A stretch of 64,000 bases of DNA from Saprospiraceae bacterium (GTDB taxonomy: Bacteria; Bacteroidota; Bacteroidia; Chitinophagales; Saprospiraceae), in contig JADJJL010000001.1 in NCBI GenBank assembly GCA_016710265.1, forward strand, positions 248,001 through 312,000. Reading direction: 5' to 3'. Positions 27,163 through 36,483 of the stretch are shown here, in pieces; positions within the stretch are counted from its first letter, which is position 1, and each line of letters begins with the position of its first letter. The position numbers were made by a program, and so were the translations under genes. A model generated the notes under the pieces. That model did not search any database. It was not told where the DNA came from and worked only from the letters and a program-made list of their open reading frames with translations.

Positions 27163-29667
27163 TTGAAAAAAATATTCGGAATACTGTTATTTTCCTTTGT
27201 TTGTTTATCGGCAACGTTTGCCACAGAGCCCATTAAGTCCATTCCGGCCTTTCGAATCCAAACTGAGATCAAGGTGGACGGACAACTCAACGAACTGGTC
27301 TGGGCCAATGCCTCTGCTGCAGAAGATTTCATTCAGACTGAACCTATACCGGGTATCCAAGCCAGTCACGACACCAAAGTAAAATTTCTCTATGACGATC
27401 AGGCCATCTACATAGGCGCATTCCTCTATGATTCAGAACCCAAAAAAATTCTAAAAGAACTATGCATCCGCGATCAAATCAGTAATTCAGATCTCTTTAA
27501 AGTATTTATAGATGCTTATCAAAGTGGCTTAAATGGTTTTTTGTTTTCGGTCAATGCAGCCGGTGTCCAATATGAATCGATCGTTTCGGATCATGTGGAA
27601 GATATCAATTGGAATGCGATTTGGGAAAGCGAAGTCAGCATCACCGATGAAGGCTGGACCGTGGAAATGAAAATTCCATTTTCTTCTCTCCGATTCCCCA
27701 GTCAAAGCGTCCAACAATGGAATGTGCAAGTTGCTCGAGAAATCCGAAGATGGCGCGAGACCTCTTATTGGAGCAAGGTGGATCCATTGGTCAACGGTTG
27801 GGTACAACAAAGTGGTAGAGTGGATTCTCTCATAGAAATCCATGCTCCGGTCAGACTTTCTTTAATGCCCTTTATCACGGGTTATCTGAACCAAGGAAAT
27901 AATTCCAATGCCACTAACCGCATTAGTCCTTCCTTTAGCGCAGGTGCTGATTTAAAATATGGTATTAATCAGGCATTTACCCTGGACATGGCCCTCGTTC
28001 CTGATTTTGGGCAGGTCATTTCCGACAAGCAGGTTCGAAATCTAAGTCCTTTTGAGGTTTTCTTTGAGGAAAACAGACAATTTTTTACGGAAGGAACTGA
28101 GCTTTTTAATCGGGATAGTCTATTCTATTCGCGAAGAGTGGGTGGGAGGCCACAAGGCTATGGACAAGTTTTCGAAAAAGCAAGTCAACTAAAAGGTCAA
28201 ATTTTATCCAATCCGGAAATTAGTCAATTGTACAACGCCACTAAAATTAGCGGGCGCAGTGCTTCCGGAACGGGTCTTGGTTTTTTTAATGCAGTCGTTG
28301 GAAGTACACATGCTTATATTCAGGATTCAGCAGGTCGCGAACATCAGTTTCAAACTAGTCCACTAAGTAATTACAATGTTTTGGTGGCTGATCAAAATCT
28401 AAAAAACAATTCATACATACGACTCATCAATACCAATGTGATGAGAGACGGATCTTATTTAGACGCCAACGTCACCGGATTAACCACCGAACTCAAAACC
28501 AAAGACCAGCGGTATTCGATACTCGGACGTGGAGTCATGAGTCAAAGGTTCAGCAACGGCAACAATGATAAAGGTTATAGTAGTACCCTTAGATTCGGGA
28601 AATTTGGTGGCCAATGGACCTGGAATGTCCAACAAGTCATCGAAACGGATCGCTACAATACCAATGACATTGCTTTTTTGGCTGCGGCTAACGAGCATAC
28701 TTATAATTTTAATGGAGGCTTTGCTGAATTCAAACCCAAAAAGCAAAATGTGCAGCTTTATAATTTTAAAGCCAATGTATTTTATCTGAGACATTATAAG
28801 CCGAATGTATTTGCAGACTTTGCCATTAACCTCAGCCATTTTTTACTTTGGAAAAGCAGAGATGCCTATGGTATTAATGTACGATTGGAGCCCATTCCAA
28901 CCCGAGACTTTTTTGAACCAAGAACTCCAAATTTTACACATTATTTACCCTGGCCGGTCAATTATACGGGATCTGCTTTTTTCTCATCGGATTATCGCAA
29001 AGCTTTTGCCCTCGATGTGGATGTGACTTATAGATATTTTGATTTTCCGGGCAGAAGAAATTTTGGATTTGGCTTTGAACCAAGATTTCGTTTTAGTGAT
29101 CGGATTTCTTTGTTCTGGAATTTATCGGTACAAAAAAATCTGCTCGAGCAAGGATTTTTAATTCCTAATACGGGTGATCTTCCTTTAGAACCGGGCAATA
29201 TCTATATAGGTAACCGAGATCGCTGGATCATCGACAATTCCGTTTCAGGACGTTACATTTTTAACCATAAAATGGGTGTCACGATACGCATACGTCACTA
29301 TTGGGATCAGGTAAAATATAAATCTATTCAAGTACTTTATGAAAATGGATATTTGGAGAATCGCAATATTGATCTAAAAGATGGTAATGGAAAACCTCTC
29401 AATGACAATAATTTTAATGCCTTTACGGTAGACTTACAATTTAATTATCGATTTGCTCCGGGCAGTGATTTAATTCTTGTTTGGAAAAATCAAATCCTAG
29501 GTTATGTGCAGGATACTGATTTGGGTTATTTTAGAAATTTATCTGAAACCATCGATGCTCCTCAAACCAATAGTGTTTCTTTGAGAATTCTTTATTTTTT
29601 GGATTATCTCCAGCTTGAGAAAAAATTATCCAAAAAGAAAAACACTGGTTTTCATAATCAATTCTAA
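27163..29667 (+). CDS. DUF5916/CBM9-like outer-membrane barrel protein
   Basis: About 834 residues from the proposed TTG start at 27163, beginning KKIFGILLFSFVCLSATFA, a signal peptide. Residues from about 20-220 form a CBM9-like beta sandwich (EIKVDGQLNELVWANA, FLYDDQAIYIGAFLYD, GWTVEMKIPFSSLRF). The rest is a DUF5916 barrel, with the conserved stretch LSPFEVFFEENRQFFTEGTELF and a series of amphipathic strands ending in LRILYFLDYLQ. Family members are abundant, poorly characterised outer-membrane proteins, sometimes annotated as hydrolases without evidence. The frame is open back to a TTG at 27097, but an internal promoter argues against it. It is divergent from the kup operon across a 280-base gap that holds both promoters. 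Confidence 0.85.
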   Translation: MKKIFGILLFSFVCLSATFATEPIKSIPAFRIQTEIKVDGQLNELVWANASAAEDFIQTEPIPGIQASHDTKVKFLYDDQAIYIGAFLYDSEPKKILKELCIRDQISNSDLFKVFIDAYQSGLNGFLFSVNAAGVQYESIVSDHVEDINWNAIWESEVSITDEGWTVEMKIPFSSLRFPSQSVQQWNVQVAREIRRWRETSYWSKVDPLVNGWVQQSGRVDSLIEIHAPVRLSLMPFITGYLNQGNNSNATNRISPSFSAGADLKYGINQAFTLDMALVPDFGQVISDKQVRNLSPFEVFFEENRQFFTEGTELFNRDSLFYSRRVGGRPQGYGQVFEKASQLKGQILSNPEISQLYNATKISGRSASGTGLGFFNAVVGSTHAYIQDSAGREHQFQTSPLSNYNVLVADQNLKNNSYIRLINTNVMRDGSYLDANVTGLTTELKTKDQRYSILGRGVMSQRFSNGNNDKGYSSTLRFGKFGGQWTWNVQQVIETDRYNTNDIAFLAAANEHTYNFNGGFAEFKPKKQNVQLYNFKANVFYLRHYKPNVFADFAINLSHFLLWKSRDAYGINVRLEPIPTRDFFEPRTPNFTHYLPWPVNYTGSAFFSSDYRKAFALDVDVTYRYFDFPGRRNFGFGFEPRFRFSDRISLFWNLSVQKNLLEQGFLIPNTGDLPLEPGNIYIGNRDRWIIDNSVSGRYIFNHKMGVTIRIRHYWDQVKYKSIQVLYENGYLENRNIDLKDGNGKPLNDNNFNAFTVDLQFNYRFAPGSDLILVWKNQILGYVQDTDLGYFRNLSETIDAPQTNSVSLRILYFLDYLQLEKKLSKKKNTGFHNQF

Positions 29668-30266
29668 CGACTGAACGATCTGCGAAGCAGTTACATTCAT
29701 AGCTTTAAATTTAAATTAAGCTTCCGGGCAGCAAAATAATTTGCTTTAAACGAAATTAAAAGAGCCTTTCTAAACCAGCGGCCCCAAACAGGCAGATTTT
29801 GGTTACAGATATATTCGTGACTTTAATAATCTAATTATAAATATTCATTAATCATTAAATAATTTACATATTTTGGATTGTCACAAAAAACCAGCGAAAG
29901 GTTAGTAGAGCGGGAAATCCAGCGCAGCGCCCGCTCGGAGAACCTGGTCACGCCAACGGCGTGATCGCCTTTTTTTGTGACGAGTTTTCTTTGCTTACTT
30001 TCTTTTGCGGTCAAAAGAAAGTAAGAACTAAATACTGAGAAACTGTTTTTAACTTGGTAAAGCTTCCATTAAGTATTTGGCTTGACAGATCACTTTTATA
30101 ACCATTTAGTTTTTGCTATTCCGCTTTCGCGGCTCCTTCACTTAGAGCGCTGTCGCACTCTACCAAGCTTTAGCTTGGATCGTTCAGTCGTGCGACAAAA
30201 AGTAGGACAAAAATTGTATTTGTATTTTTGCAAAAGAAAGTAAGAAAAAATAAATTTGAATGAACC
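29668..30266. other. non-coding stretch between DUF5916 and BatD genes
   Basis: No gene is supported here. The first 200 bases are AT-rich without obvious structure; the remainder is the hairpin-rich element described separately. Confidence 0.6.
29880..30246. repeat. multi-hairpin repeat element with 16-base direct repeats
   Basis: Four separate perfect hairpins are visible: GAGCGGG/CCCGCTC, TCACGCC-AAC-GGCGTGA, a 14-base-pair stem CTTACTTTCTTTTG-CGGT-CAAAAGAAAGTAAG at 29994-30025, and CCAAGCT-TT-AGCTTGG near 30160. The sequence CAAAAGAAAGTAAGAA occurs at 30012-30027 and again at 30231-30246, as direct repeats bounding 200 bases. GC is locally higher than in the flanks. It encodes nothing and looks like a dispersed REP/MITE-type element. 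Confidence 0.6.
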
Positions 30267-31864
30267 CTACCCCAATCGACCCATAAATCCCCTCCACTGC
30301 TCTTCCCTAACATCAGGTTGAAATTTTAACAACTCAAATTCCCTGATAAGAGAGGAATCTTCTGTACTCAATAATTGCGCAGTTTGTAAATGCATTTTTA
30401 ATGCATACAAACTTATATGCTGAATAGTTTGAGGATATTTTTATGAAAATAATGGATCAGTTTTTTTTTCAGCCGTAACAGCAGAAAAAACATCGACCTC
30501 TACATTCAAACTTTTTCTGGACTCAGAAGCTTTAGAAAGTTTTGATTTTATTTTTGGGATGCTGTATAAAAATCCGGTTAAAATAAATGGAAAATCAATA
30601 AAACATAAGTCCATGGATTTCTAAATAAATCATTTTCAAATTTACTCAATTTAAAATCCTCCACCAAAGGAGGAATTTCATTATCCATATTTTTAACAAT
30701 ACCGCCTTCTGCAATTTCCAATTGGATGGTATCACGCTGGGTCACATAACTGCCGCTCTCTGGATCCAAAAAAATAAACTCAGGAAACAATTCAAATTTA
30801 CCAGGCTTTTTAGGCGTCAAAAGATAAGTCGATTTGACTTGATTTACAATGAAGGTATCATCTTTTATACGCACCGGTTCTGTTGTCTTTCCTTCTGCCA
30901 GTTGAAAAAGGCTATCCGGAATGTGCAATTGATGTCCAATGCTTTGGAAATGACCAGTACCCGTGATCGTCATATTAATTTGGATGGCATCACTCATGCT
31001 GTATTTCTTCTCGGGTTGATCCAACTGTGTGACAAAAAAACCTGTAGCACCGCTAAATCCTTCCGGTATCGGCTTTGGAAAATCCTTTACTTCTACCACG
31101 CATTCATTGGTTTGAATCACTTCCGCCCTCTGACTAAACATGGATTTTAGACTAAAGCCCCAACTGTCTTCATTCGACAGGATCACTCTAAAGGTAGATG
31201 CATCTATTTTATACTTACCGGACTTCATGGGATACAATGCTTGGATACCCAAAATTTTGGTTTGATACTCGACCCCATTTTCGATCATCCTTTGTGGTTG
31301 CCCATCGCCGGTCGCTATAAATTCTTTATAAAATGCATCTAACTTGGGAGACGATACCACATCTATATTGTCAATGCCCACCCTACTAAATATACGGTAT
31401 TTCAATGTAAGTTGTTGGCCGATAAAAACTTTTTGATCAGATAGTTCGGCTCTGATAAAAAATTCTTTGAATTGTTTTGTTTGGGTTTGCTGGCCCACAA
31501 TTTCGATTGTAAGCGGACTGGTTTTTTTTATTTGTGAACCGACAATGATCGAAGCAGGACCAATTTTATATTTACCTGCTTTGGTAGCCGCTAGAATATA
31601 AATATATCCCACAGAAAAACTCGTTCGACCGTTGATGATGCTGGTCTGCATGGATCTGCTGGGTCCGGATACCACTTGTAGCCCTCCAAAATCGGGAGGC
31701 GCAAATTGTTTGCCCTCTTCATTCTCAAGCCTAAATTCCACCCTAAAGCTACTTCCCACCAAAGCTTGTTGCGTTTCAGCGATGACTCTGAAATTGGATT
31801 GTGCAAAAGAGGAAATTTGATTCGTTCCAATCCAACAAATCAATAAAAAAGCAAGCAGTCTCAA
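30267..31864 (-). CDS. batD: BatD-type protein (frameshift and in-frame stop)
   Basis: Signal peptide (ends SSFAQ), then tandem BatD beta-sandwich domains (NFRVIAETQQALVGSSFRVEF, PPDFGGLQVVSGPS, later RAELSDQKVFIGQQLTLKY), a membrane helix and a cytosolic tail. The first frame ends at 30578 in the middle of the membrane helix. One extra T in the TTTT run near 30590 restores the expected FILTGFLYSIPKIKSKL. That frame meets TAA at 30441-30443, yet continues open for 57 more codons (LYALKMHLQTAQLL ... EEQWRGFMGRLG) to a stop at 30267, so a second pair of indels is likely. BatD proteins accompany BatA/B/C/E aerotolerance complexes, none of which is in this window. It overlaps the upstream gene by 4 bases. 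Confidence 0.75.
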
Positions 31865-32337
31865 ATTCGGTAAGTTTTCTTTTTAGGATTTGAATTGTTA
31901 TTTGGACGTATAATCACCCCGGGTTCATTCCTCTTTAAATTGGAATTTGGATTTTGGATTTGCCCATCCGGATTGGGTATGACCGTAAGATTTACAGCAG
32001 GAGTCGTGTAATTCTGCGATCCGGACTTGACGGTGGCTTCACCGATGATATATTGGCCTTCTGCCTCAGGCTTTAAAAAGTAAACATAGCTGGATGTCTG
32101 CTTGACCTCGCCATTGATAAAGGAATAAGAAGAGGCGTGATTCGGACCTGCGATCAAACTCAATCCGGCAAAATCCGGTGCCGTAAACTTACCTTGGATA
32201 TTTTCCAGAGTGTATTTGACTTCTACATAATTGCCGAGCAATAAAGTATCATGGCTCAATTCAACTTTAAAAACGGGCTCCTGCCCAAACATCCATCCTG
32301 CAAATAAAAATGATATCAATCCTAATATAAATTTCAT
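31861..32337 (-). CDS. short single-domain BatD-like protein
   Basis: From ATG 32337, 158 residues: signal peptide (ends AGWMFGQ), then one BatD-type beta-sandwich (VFKVELSHDTLLLGNYVEVKYTLEN, APDFAGLSLIAGPNH, SSYVYFLKPEAEGQYIIG, TTPAVNLTVI). It is clearly related to the first domain of the BatD protein encoded immediately downstream, with a 4-base overlap of stop and start, so the pair probably arose by duplication and is co-translated. The C-terminus is a Pro/Asn-rich linker without membrane anchor. Periplasmic. Function unknown. Confidence 0.8.
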   Translation of the reverse strand: MKFILGLISFLFAGWMFGQEPVFKVELSHDTLLLGNYVEVKYTLENIQGKFTAPDFAGLSLIAGPNHASSYSFINGEVKQTSSYVYFLKPEAEGQYIIGEATVKSGSQNYTTPAVNLTVIPNPDGQIQNPNSNLKRNEPGVIIRPNNNSNPKKKTYRI

Positions 32338-32515
32338 ACGCTTGTGTTTTTGTTTCAAACACGCAAAATAAATACGTGTCTTTCAGAACTTTGCTAAATT
32401 TTTCTTAAAAAAAGAATTTTTTCTGGATTCTAATTTAGGATAAATACGCCTAGCTCTAATATTTTTTATTAGCTTCGCCCTTGTAAATAGATTATTTCAA
32501 CAAAACACAAAAATC

Positions 32516-32975
32516 ATGTACGAAGTTTTACTTAATTTACATTCCTGGCTTAGATGGTTTGTTCTTGGATTGGCCATCATTGTCATTTACCAAAATTACA
32601 ATGGCTGGAAATCGGTCAAAGTTTACACCAACCAGGACAAAAAATTAAATACCTATTTGATGATCTTACTGCATAGCCAGTTGGTCATTGGTCTACTATT
32701 GTATTTTGGGGTATCACCGATCATGAAAGACATCCTCAGCGATTTTGGAGCTTCTATGAAAAACAGCAGTCTCCGATTTTGGTCGATAGAACATCTTTTT
32801 GGGATGGTGTTGGCGATCATCATTGCACAAATAGGAGCCTCCAAAGCAAAAAACAATTACAGATGCCCAAAAATACAGAACAGGGTTTGTCTATTTCAGC
32901 ATTGCCTTGTTTTTAATTTTGCTGATGATTCCTTGGGGTTTTTGGAATGAAGCAAGACCCTATTTTAGAATGTAA
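32516..32975 (+). CDS. small membrane protein, four helices (frameshift)
   Basis: About 152 residues after correcting one frameshift. Visible helices: about 10-28, 47-65, 90-108 and, after the shift, FVYFSIALFLILLMIPWGFW. Conserved-looking features are an N-terminal L-H-S-W-L-R-W and a central SDFGASMKNSSLRFWSIEH. The frame breaks near 32850 in a run of six A; the next frame reads TDAQKYRTGFVYF to TAA at 32973-32975. Similar orphan proteins with the H-S-x-x-R-W start and the internal EH pair are common in Bacteroidota and are sometimes called cytochrome-b-like, which I cannot confirm. The beta-helix protein gene begins 12 bases later. Confidence 0.7.
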
Positions 32976-32987
32976 ACCATTAATTGT

Positions 32988-34499
32988 ATGAACAATAACA
33001 AAGTACTCCTCTTAAAATGTTTGTTGATATTAGCCCTTGGTTTAACAAACTGGAACAGCAGCTTGTATGCACAACGAATTTTGGAAGTTGGACAAGGAAG
33101 GACCTATGCAGACCCTGCCCAAGCCGCCAGAAATGCCTTACCCGGAGACACCATTTTAATCTATCCGGGCTCTTACAGAGGTTCCTTTTTTATTGAAAAT
33201 CTAAAAGGCACGCCCAATGCCTGGATTACGATGAAAGGCACCAATCGTGATGCTGTGATTTTCGCAGGTGGTTCACAATCCATGCAATTCACAGACGCTC
33301 AATATCTCTTTATTCAAGATCTCACGATCACTGGTCAAACAGGCAACGGTTTAAATATAGACGATGGAGGTACTTACAATACGCCAACCAAAAGATTGGT
33401 ATTGAAGAATCTTATTTTTAGAGACATGGCTGCAAGCGGCAACAACGACATGCTAAAATTGTCCGGATTGGATTCATTTCAAATCATCAATTGTTCCTTT
33501 ACCAATGGAGCAACCGGCGGATCAGGAATAGACATGGTGGGTTGCCATGCTGGCGATATCACTCAATGTAAATTTACCAACCAGGGATCCAATTCGATTC
33601 AGGCCAAGGGCGCTACATCTGAAATACACATCAACCGTAATCACTTCATCAACGGAGGACAAAGAAGCATCAATCTGGGTGGTAGTACAGGAGTCGATTT
33701 TTTCCGACCTCTCGGAGCCAATTACGAGGCGAGAAACCTCTTGGTGAGTGCCAATATTTTTGAAGGTTCAATGACACCCATCGCTTATGTTGGATGTCGC
33801 AATGTGACAGTGATCAATAACACCATCATCAGGCCTGAGCGATGGATCATGCGCATCTTGCAAGAAAGTCCTGATACCAGTTTTTATCAAAGCAGCGCCT
33901 ACAACTATTTTATCAACAACATTGTCGTGGTCAACAGCAGTTTATCCACCGATGTCAACATTGGGCCCAATACTTTGCCCTCCAGTTTTACATTTGCAAA
34001 TAACCTGTGGTATCACGAAACCAACGCCAATTACAGACCAACGCTTCCTGTTACAGAAAGAAACGGCATTACCCGCCGCAACCCGGGATTTGTGATGCTC
34101 AATGGCATCAACTATGGAATCACTCCAAATTCTCCGGCTTATCAGGCAGGTGCATTGACAGGAAACAATCTGGAGGATTATTTTGGCAGACTGTTTCAAT
34201 TCTTCCCGGGACCATCCATTGGTGCATTGGAATATATTGCTCCTAATCAAACCCAGGATGCTTCTTCTGATATTCGCATAAATGTTTATCCCAACCCTAC
34301 ATCTGATTTTCTTTTAATAGAAAGCAATGAAAAAATTCTCCAAGTGAATATTGTAGATATGGATGGAAGAATTCTAGAGACTATAATTGATGAGAAAGAC
34401 ATGAAAAGAATTTCTGTTCAGAATTTGAAATTTGGAGTTTATATTTTAGAGTTTAAAACCAGTCAAGGATCTAGCTCTAAATTCTTTTATAAATTATAA
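32988..34499 (+). CDS. secreted right-handed beta-helix protein with T9SS domain
   Basis: 503 residues: signal peptide (ends SLYAQ), then a parallel beta-helix beginning with the pectate-lyase-like phrase GRTYADPAQAARNALPGDTI and repeated coils of NCSF/NxIF-type turns (IINCSFTN, ITQCKFTN, INRNHFIN, VINNTIIRP). The C-terminal about 85 residues are a T9SS type A sorting domain (VYPNPTSDFLLIES ... FGVYILEFK ... KFFYKL). It should be a cell-surface or secreted polysaccharide-binding or -cleaving protein; no lyase catalytic residues can be assigned by eye. Transcribed with the small membrane protein upstream. Confidence 0.88.
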   Translation: MNNNKVLLLKCLLILALGLTNWNSSLYAQRILEVGQGRTYADPAQAARNALPGDTILIYPGSYRGSFFIENLKGTPNAWITMKGTNRDAVIFAGGSQSMQFTDAQYLFIQDLTITGQTGNGLNIDDGGTYNTPTKRLVLKNLIFRDMAASGNNDMLKLSGLDSFQIINCSFTNGATGGSGIDMVGCHAGDITQCKFTNQGSNSIQAKGATSEIHINRNHFINGGQRSINLGGSTGVDFFRPLGANYEARNLLVSANIFEGSMTPIAYVGCRNVTVINNTIIRPERWIMRILQESPDTSFYQSSAYNYFINNIVVVNSSLSTDVNIGPNTLPSSFTFANNLWYHETNANYRPTLPVTERNGITRRNPGFVMLNGINYGITPNSPAYQAGALTGNNLEDYFGRLFQFFPGPSIGALEYIAPNQTQDASSDIRINVYPNPTSDFLLIESNEKILQVNIVDMDGRILETIIDEKDMKRISVQNLKFGVYILEFKTSQGSSSKFFYKL

Positions 34500-34551
34500 T
34501 CTACAGAAAACTATTGAGCTTAGTATCTGTTTAAATAGACTTTCAAAGTTT

Positions 34552-36210
34552 TTATTTAAACATCATAATTCTTTTTGTAAATAGATTTCCATTCCGCATA
34601 TTTATAGTTAGAAAATAAACCCCTGAAGTTAGATTTGAGTTAAATTCTAAAGACTGGTCCAACTGTAGATTTCCTTTATGATAAAATACTTGACCATCAT
34701 TATTAAATATTCTGATGGATAGAATTTCGCTGCTTTTAATATTCAATTTTATGGTTCCTGTAGAGTGGTCAATCATAAGATCTAAATAATTTTCTATGAT
34801 GTCATTTTCATTAATATGATTAAAAAAAACCTTGTTAATTCTATACAAAAAATAATTTACACGAGTAAGTGGACTGTCCCAATTAGAAATTAGGCTATCA
34901 GTTCCACAAACCAGTTTTTCACTATATGTTCTACCTAAAACTAAAATATCATTGTTATCCAATAACATTATATTGTCAATATATTCGTTGCTATCACCCT
35001 TAAAATACAATGCCTTCGAAAAGCTATTTGAAGTATCTATAAAATATAAAAATGCATCATATGCACCTTTACTTTCTACTTCGCTATTACTTCCATCTTT
35101 AATTGTCTTTGTAAAGTGGCCTGCCAATAGGTATTCATTTCTAATTGAGTTGGATAAAATTTTAAATCTTCTACTTCCGTTACCCTCATATTCTAAATAA
35201 TCAGACAAGTATAAATTTTCATCAAATTTAGCAACAAATGCACTTTCATTGACTAGGCTTGAAGAATACTGAGTGTTATTAATAAATAAATTTCCAAAAT
35301 AAATTCCTGACAAATTAGTGGAGTTATTCGCATCCACAAATATGTCTGTAAATAAGCCAGATGTTGTTATATATCCGGTTAATTTTAAATTTTCAGAAAA
35401 CCTCAAAGCAAGACCAATTCCATTTCCTGATCTAGGATATACAATACTATCCGTACCAGTTTTTAGAAAACGGCCGTAAGTATCCAAAGATAAATAGATA
35501 TTTCCATTTTTTGAACTAAATATTTTAATAGGATAACTGGCTTCATGACCTAAAACTGAAGTAATCGCAGCAATGCTATTGGTTTCCTTTTCTAATTTTA
35601 ATATTAAAATATCTCTTTGATGAATGGAACTTCTTAACGGGGCTAAAATGAATGAATCTACTACGGCAGTATCAACAAACTGCAAAGCTATATAGACGCA
35701 TTTTTCAGAAACATACATATTTGAAAATTCAAAACCACCCCCTATTAATTTGCATAATTTTAAAGTTTTTTGATTAAAGTCATACTTAAACAAAAAAGTT
35801 GGGCTTATTAAATTTAAATGATTTGTAAAAAATGTATCCTTATAATAAATGGTGTCAAAGGATTCTACCAATAAATAATATTCATTTTCAAAAAGATAAG
35901 AACCAATAATTCTAATTCCATCCGGGCCATAAAAATGTAAATGATCCCTTATTTCCAAATTTGTATCAATTTGGGTAATGTATAATTCTCTATATCTACC
36001 ACCGTTTGGCTTAATAAGAGTTTTTGGATAAAAAACATAATCCAATATTTCTATCGAATCAAAAGTAGTTGATTGAACTAAAATAATATCTCCATTTTCC
36101 TTTATTTCGGTAAACGTAGGAAATATACTGGTATGGATAGAATGAATAAACTGTGCATTGCTTTTAAATAAAAACAAAAAGAGAAATAATAAAGTATTCA
36201 GTTTACTCAT
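34552..36210 (-). CDS. T9SS-secreted surface protein of unknown function
   Basis: 552 residues: signal peptide (KLNTLLFLFLFLFKSNAQ) and a body of repeated beta strands with S-x-L-V-x-K-F-D-E-N-L-type phrases, as in SBBP/beta-propeller-like surface proteins (VAKFDENLYLSDYLEYEGN, DAFLYFIDTSN). It ends with a T9SS type A sorting domain (LSIRIFNNDGQVFY ... LTSGVYFLTIN ... TKRIMMFK). The enzyme or ligand is not recognisable. It converges on the beta-helix gene. The high Asn/Ile/Lys content and AT-rich codons match the neighbouring minus-strand surface genes. Confidence 0.75.
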   Translation of the reverse strand: MSKLNTLLFLFLFLFKSNAQFIHSIHTSIFPTFTEIKENGDIILVQSTTFDSIEILDYVFYPKTLIKPNGGRYRELYITQIDTNLEIRDHLHFYGPDGIRIIGSYLFENEYYLLVESFDTIYYKDTFFTNHLNLISPTFLFKYDFNQKTLKLCKLIGGGFEFSNMYVSEKCVYIALQFVDTAVVDSFILAPLRSSIHQRDILILKLEKETNSIAAITSVLGHEASYPIKIFSSKNGNIYLSLDTYGRFLKTGTDSIVYPRSGNGIGLALRFSENLKLTGYITTSGLFTDIFVDANNSTNLSGIYFGNLFINNTQYSSSLVNESAFVAKFDENLYLSDYLEYEGNGSRRFKILSNSIRNEYLLAGHFTKTIKDGSNSEVESKGAYDAFLYFIDTSNSFSKALYFKGDSNEYIDNIMLLDNNDILVLGRTYSEKLVCGTDSLISNWDSPLTRVNYFLYRINKVFFNHINENDIIENYLDLMIDHSTGTIKLNIKSSEILSIRIFNNDGQVFYHKGNLQLDQSLEFNSNLTSGVYFLTINMRNGNLFTKRIMMFK

Positions 36211-36284
36211 TGTAAAATTAATTTATTTGTTGCTGTCAATAAATACACAAGACTTTTAAATTGACTCATTCATTATTACCATGG

Positions 36285-36482
36285 CGCAGAGCAGAATTTA
36301 GTACGCTTAAAGCGTACCCTTCGCGGAGTCCAATACGCTAAAAGCGTATCTGCGGTTTTCAAATTTTCAAATTGACTAATCAACTCATTCTCTAATTGAC
36401 TAATTAGATTTCCCCCCATTTTCACATTTTCAAATTTTCAAATTTCCACATTTAATTGACTAATCAACTCATTAACTAATTA
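36285..36482. repeat. palindromes plus AT-rich CAAATT/GACTAAT repeats
   Basis: Two palindromic blocks, GTACGCTTAAAGCGTAC (36301-36317) and ATACGCTAAAAGCGTAT (36333-36349), are followed by a low-complexity run of TTTCAAATTTTCAAA and AATTGACTAATCAACTCATT units repeated two to three times with small changes. Nothing is encoded. The run abuts the stop codon of the next gene, so it may also act as its downstream region. Confidence 0.65.
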
Positions 36483-36483
36483 A

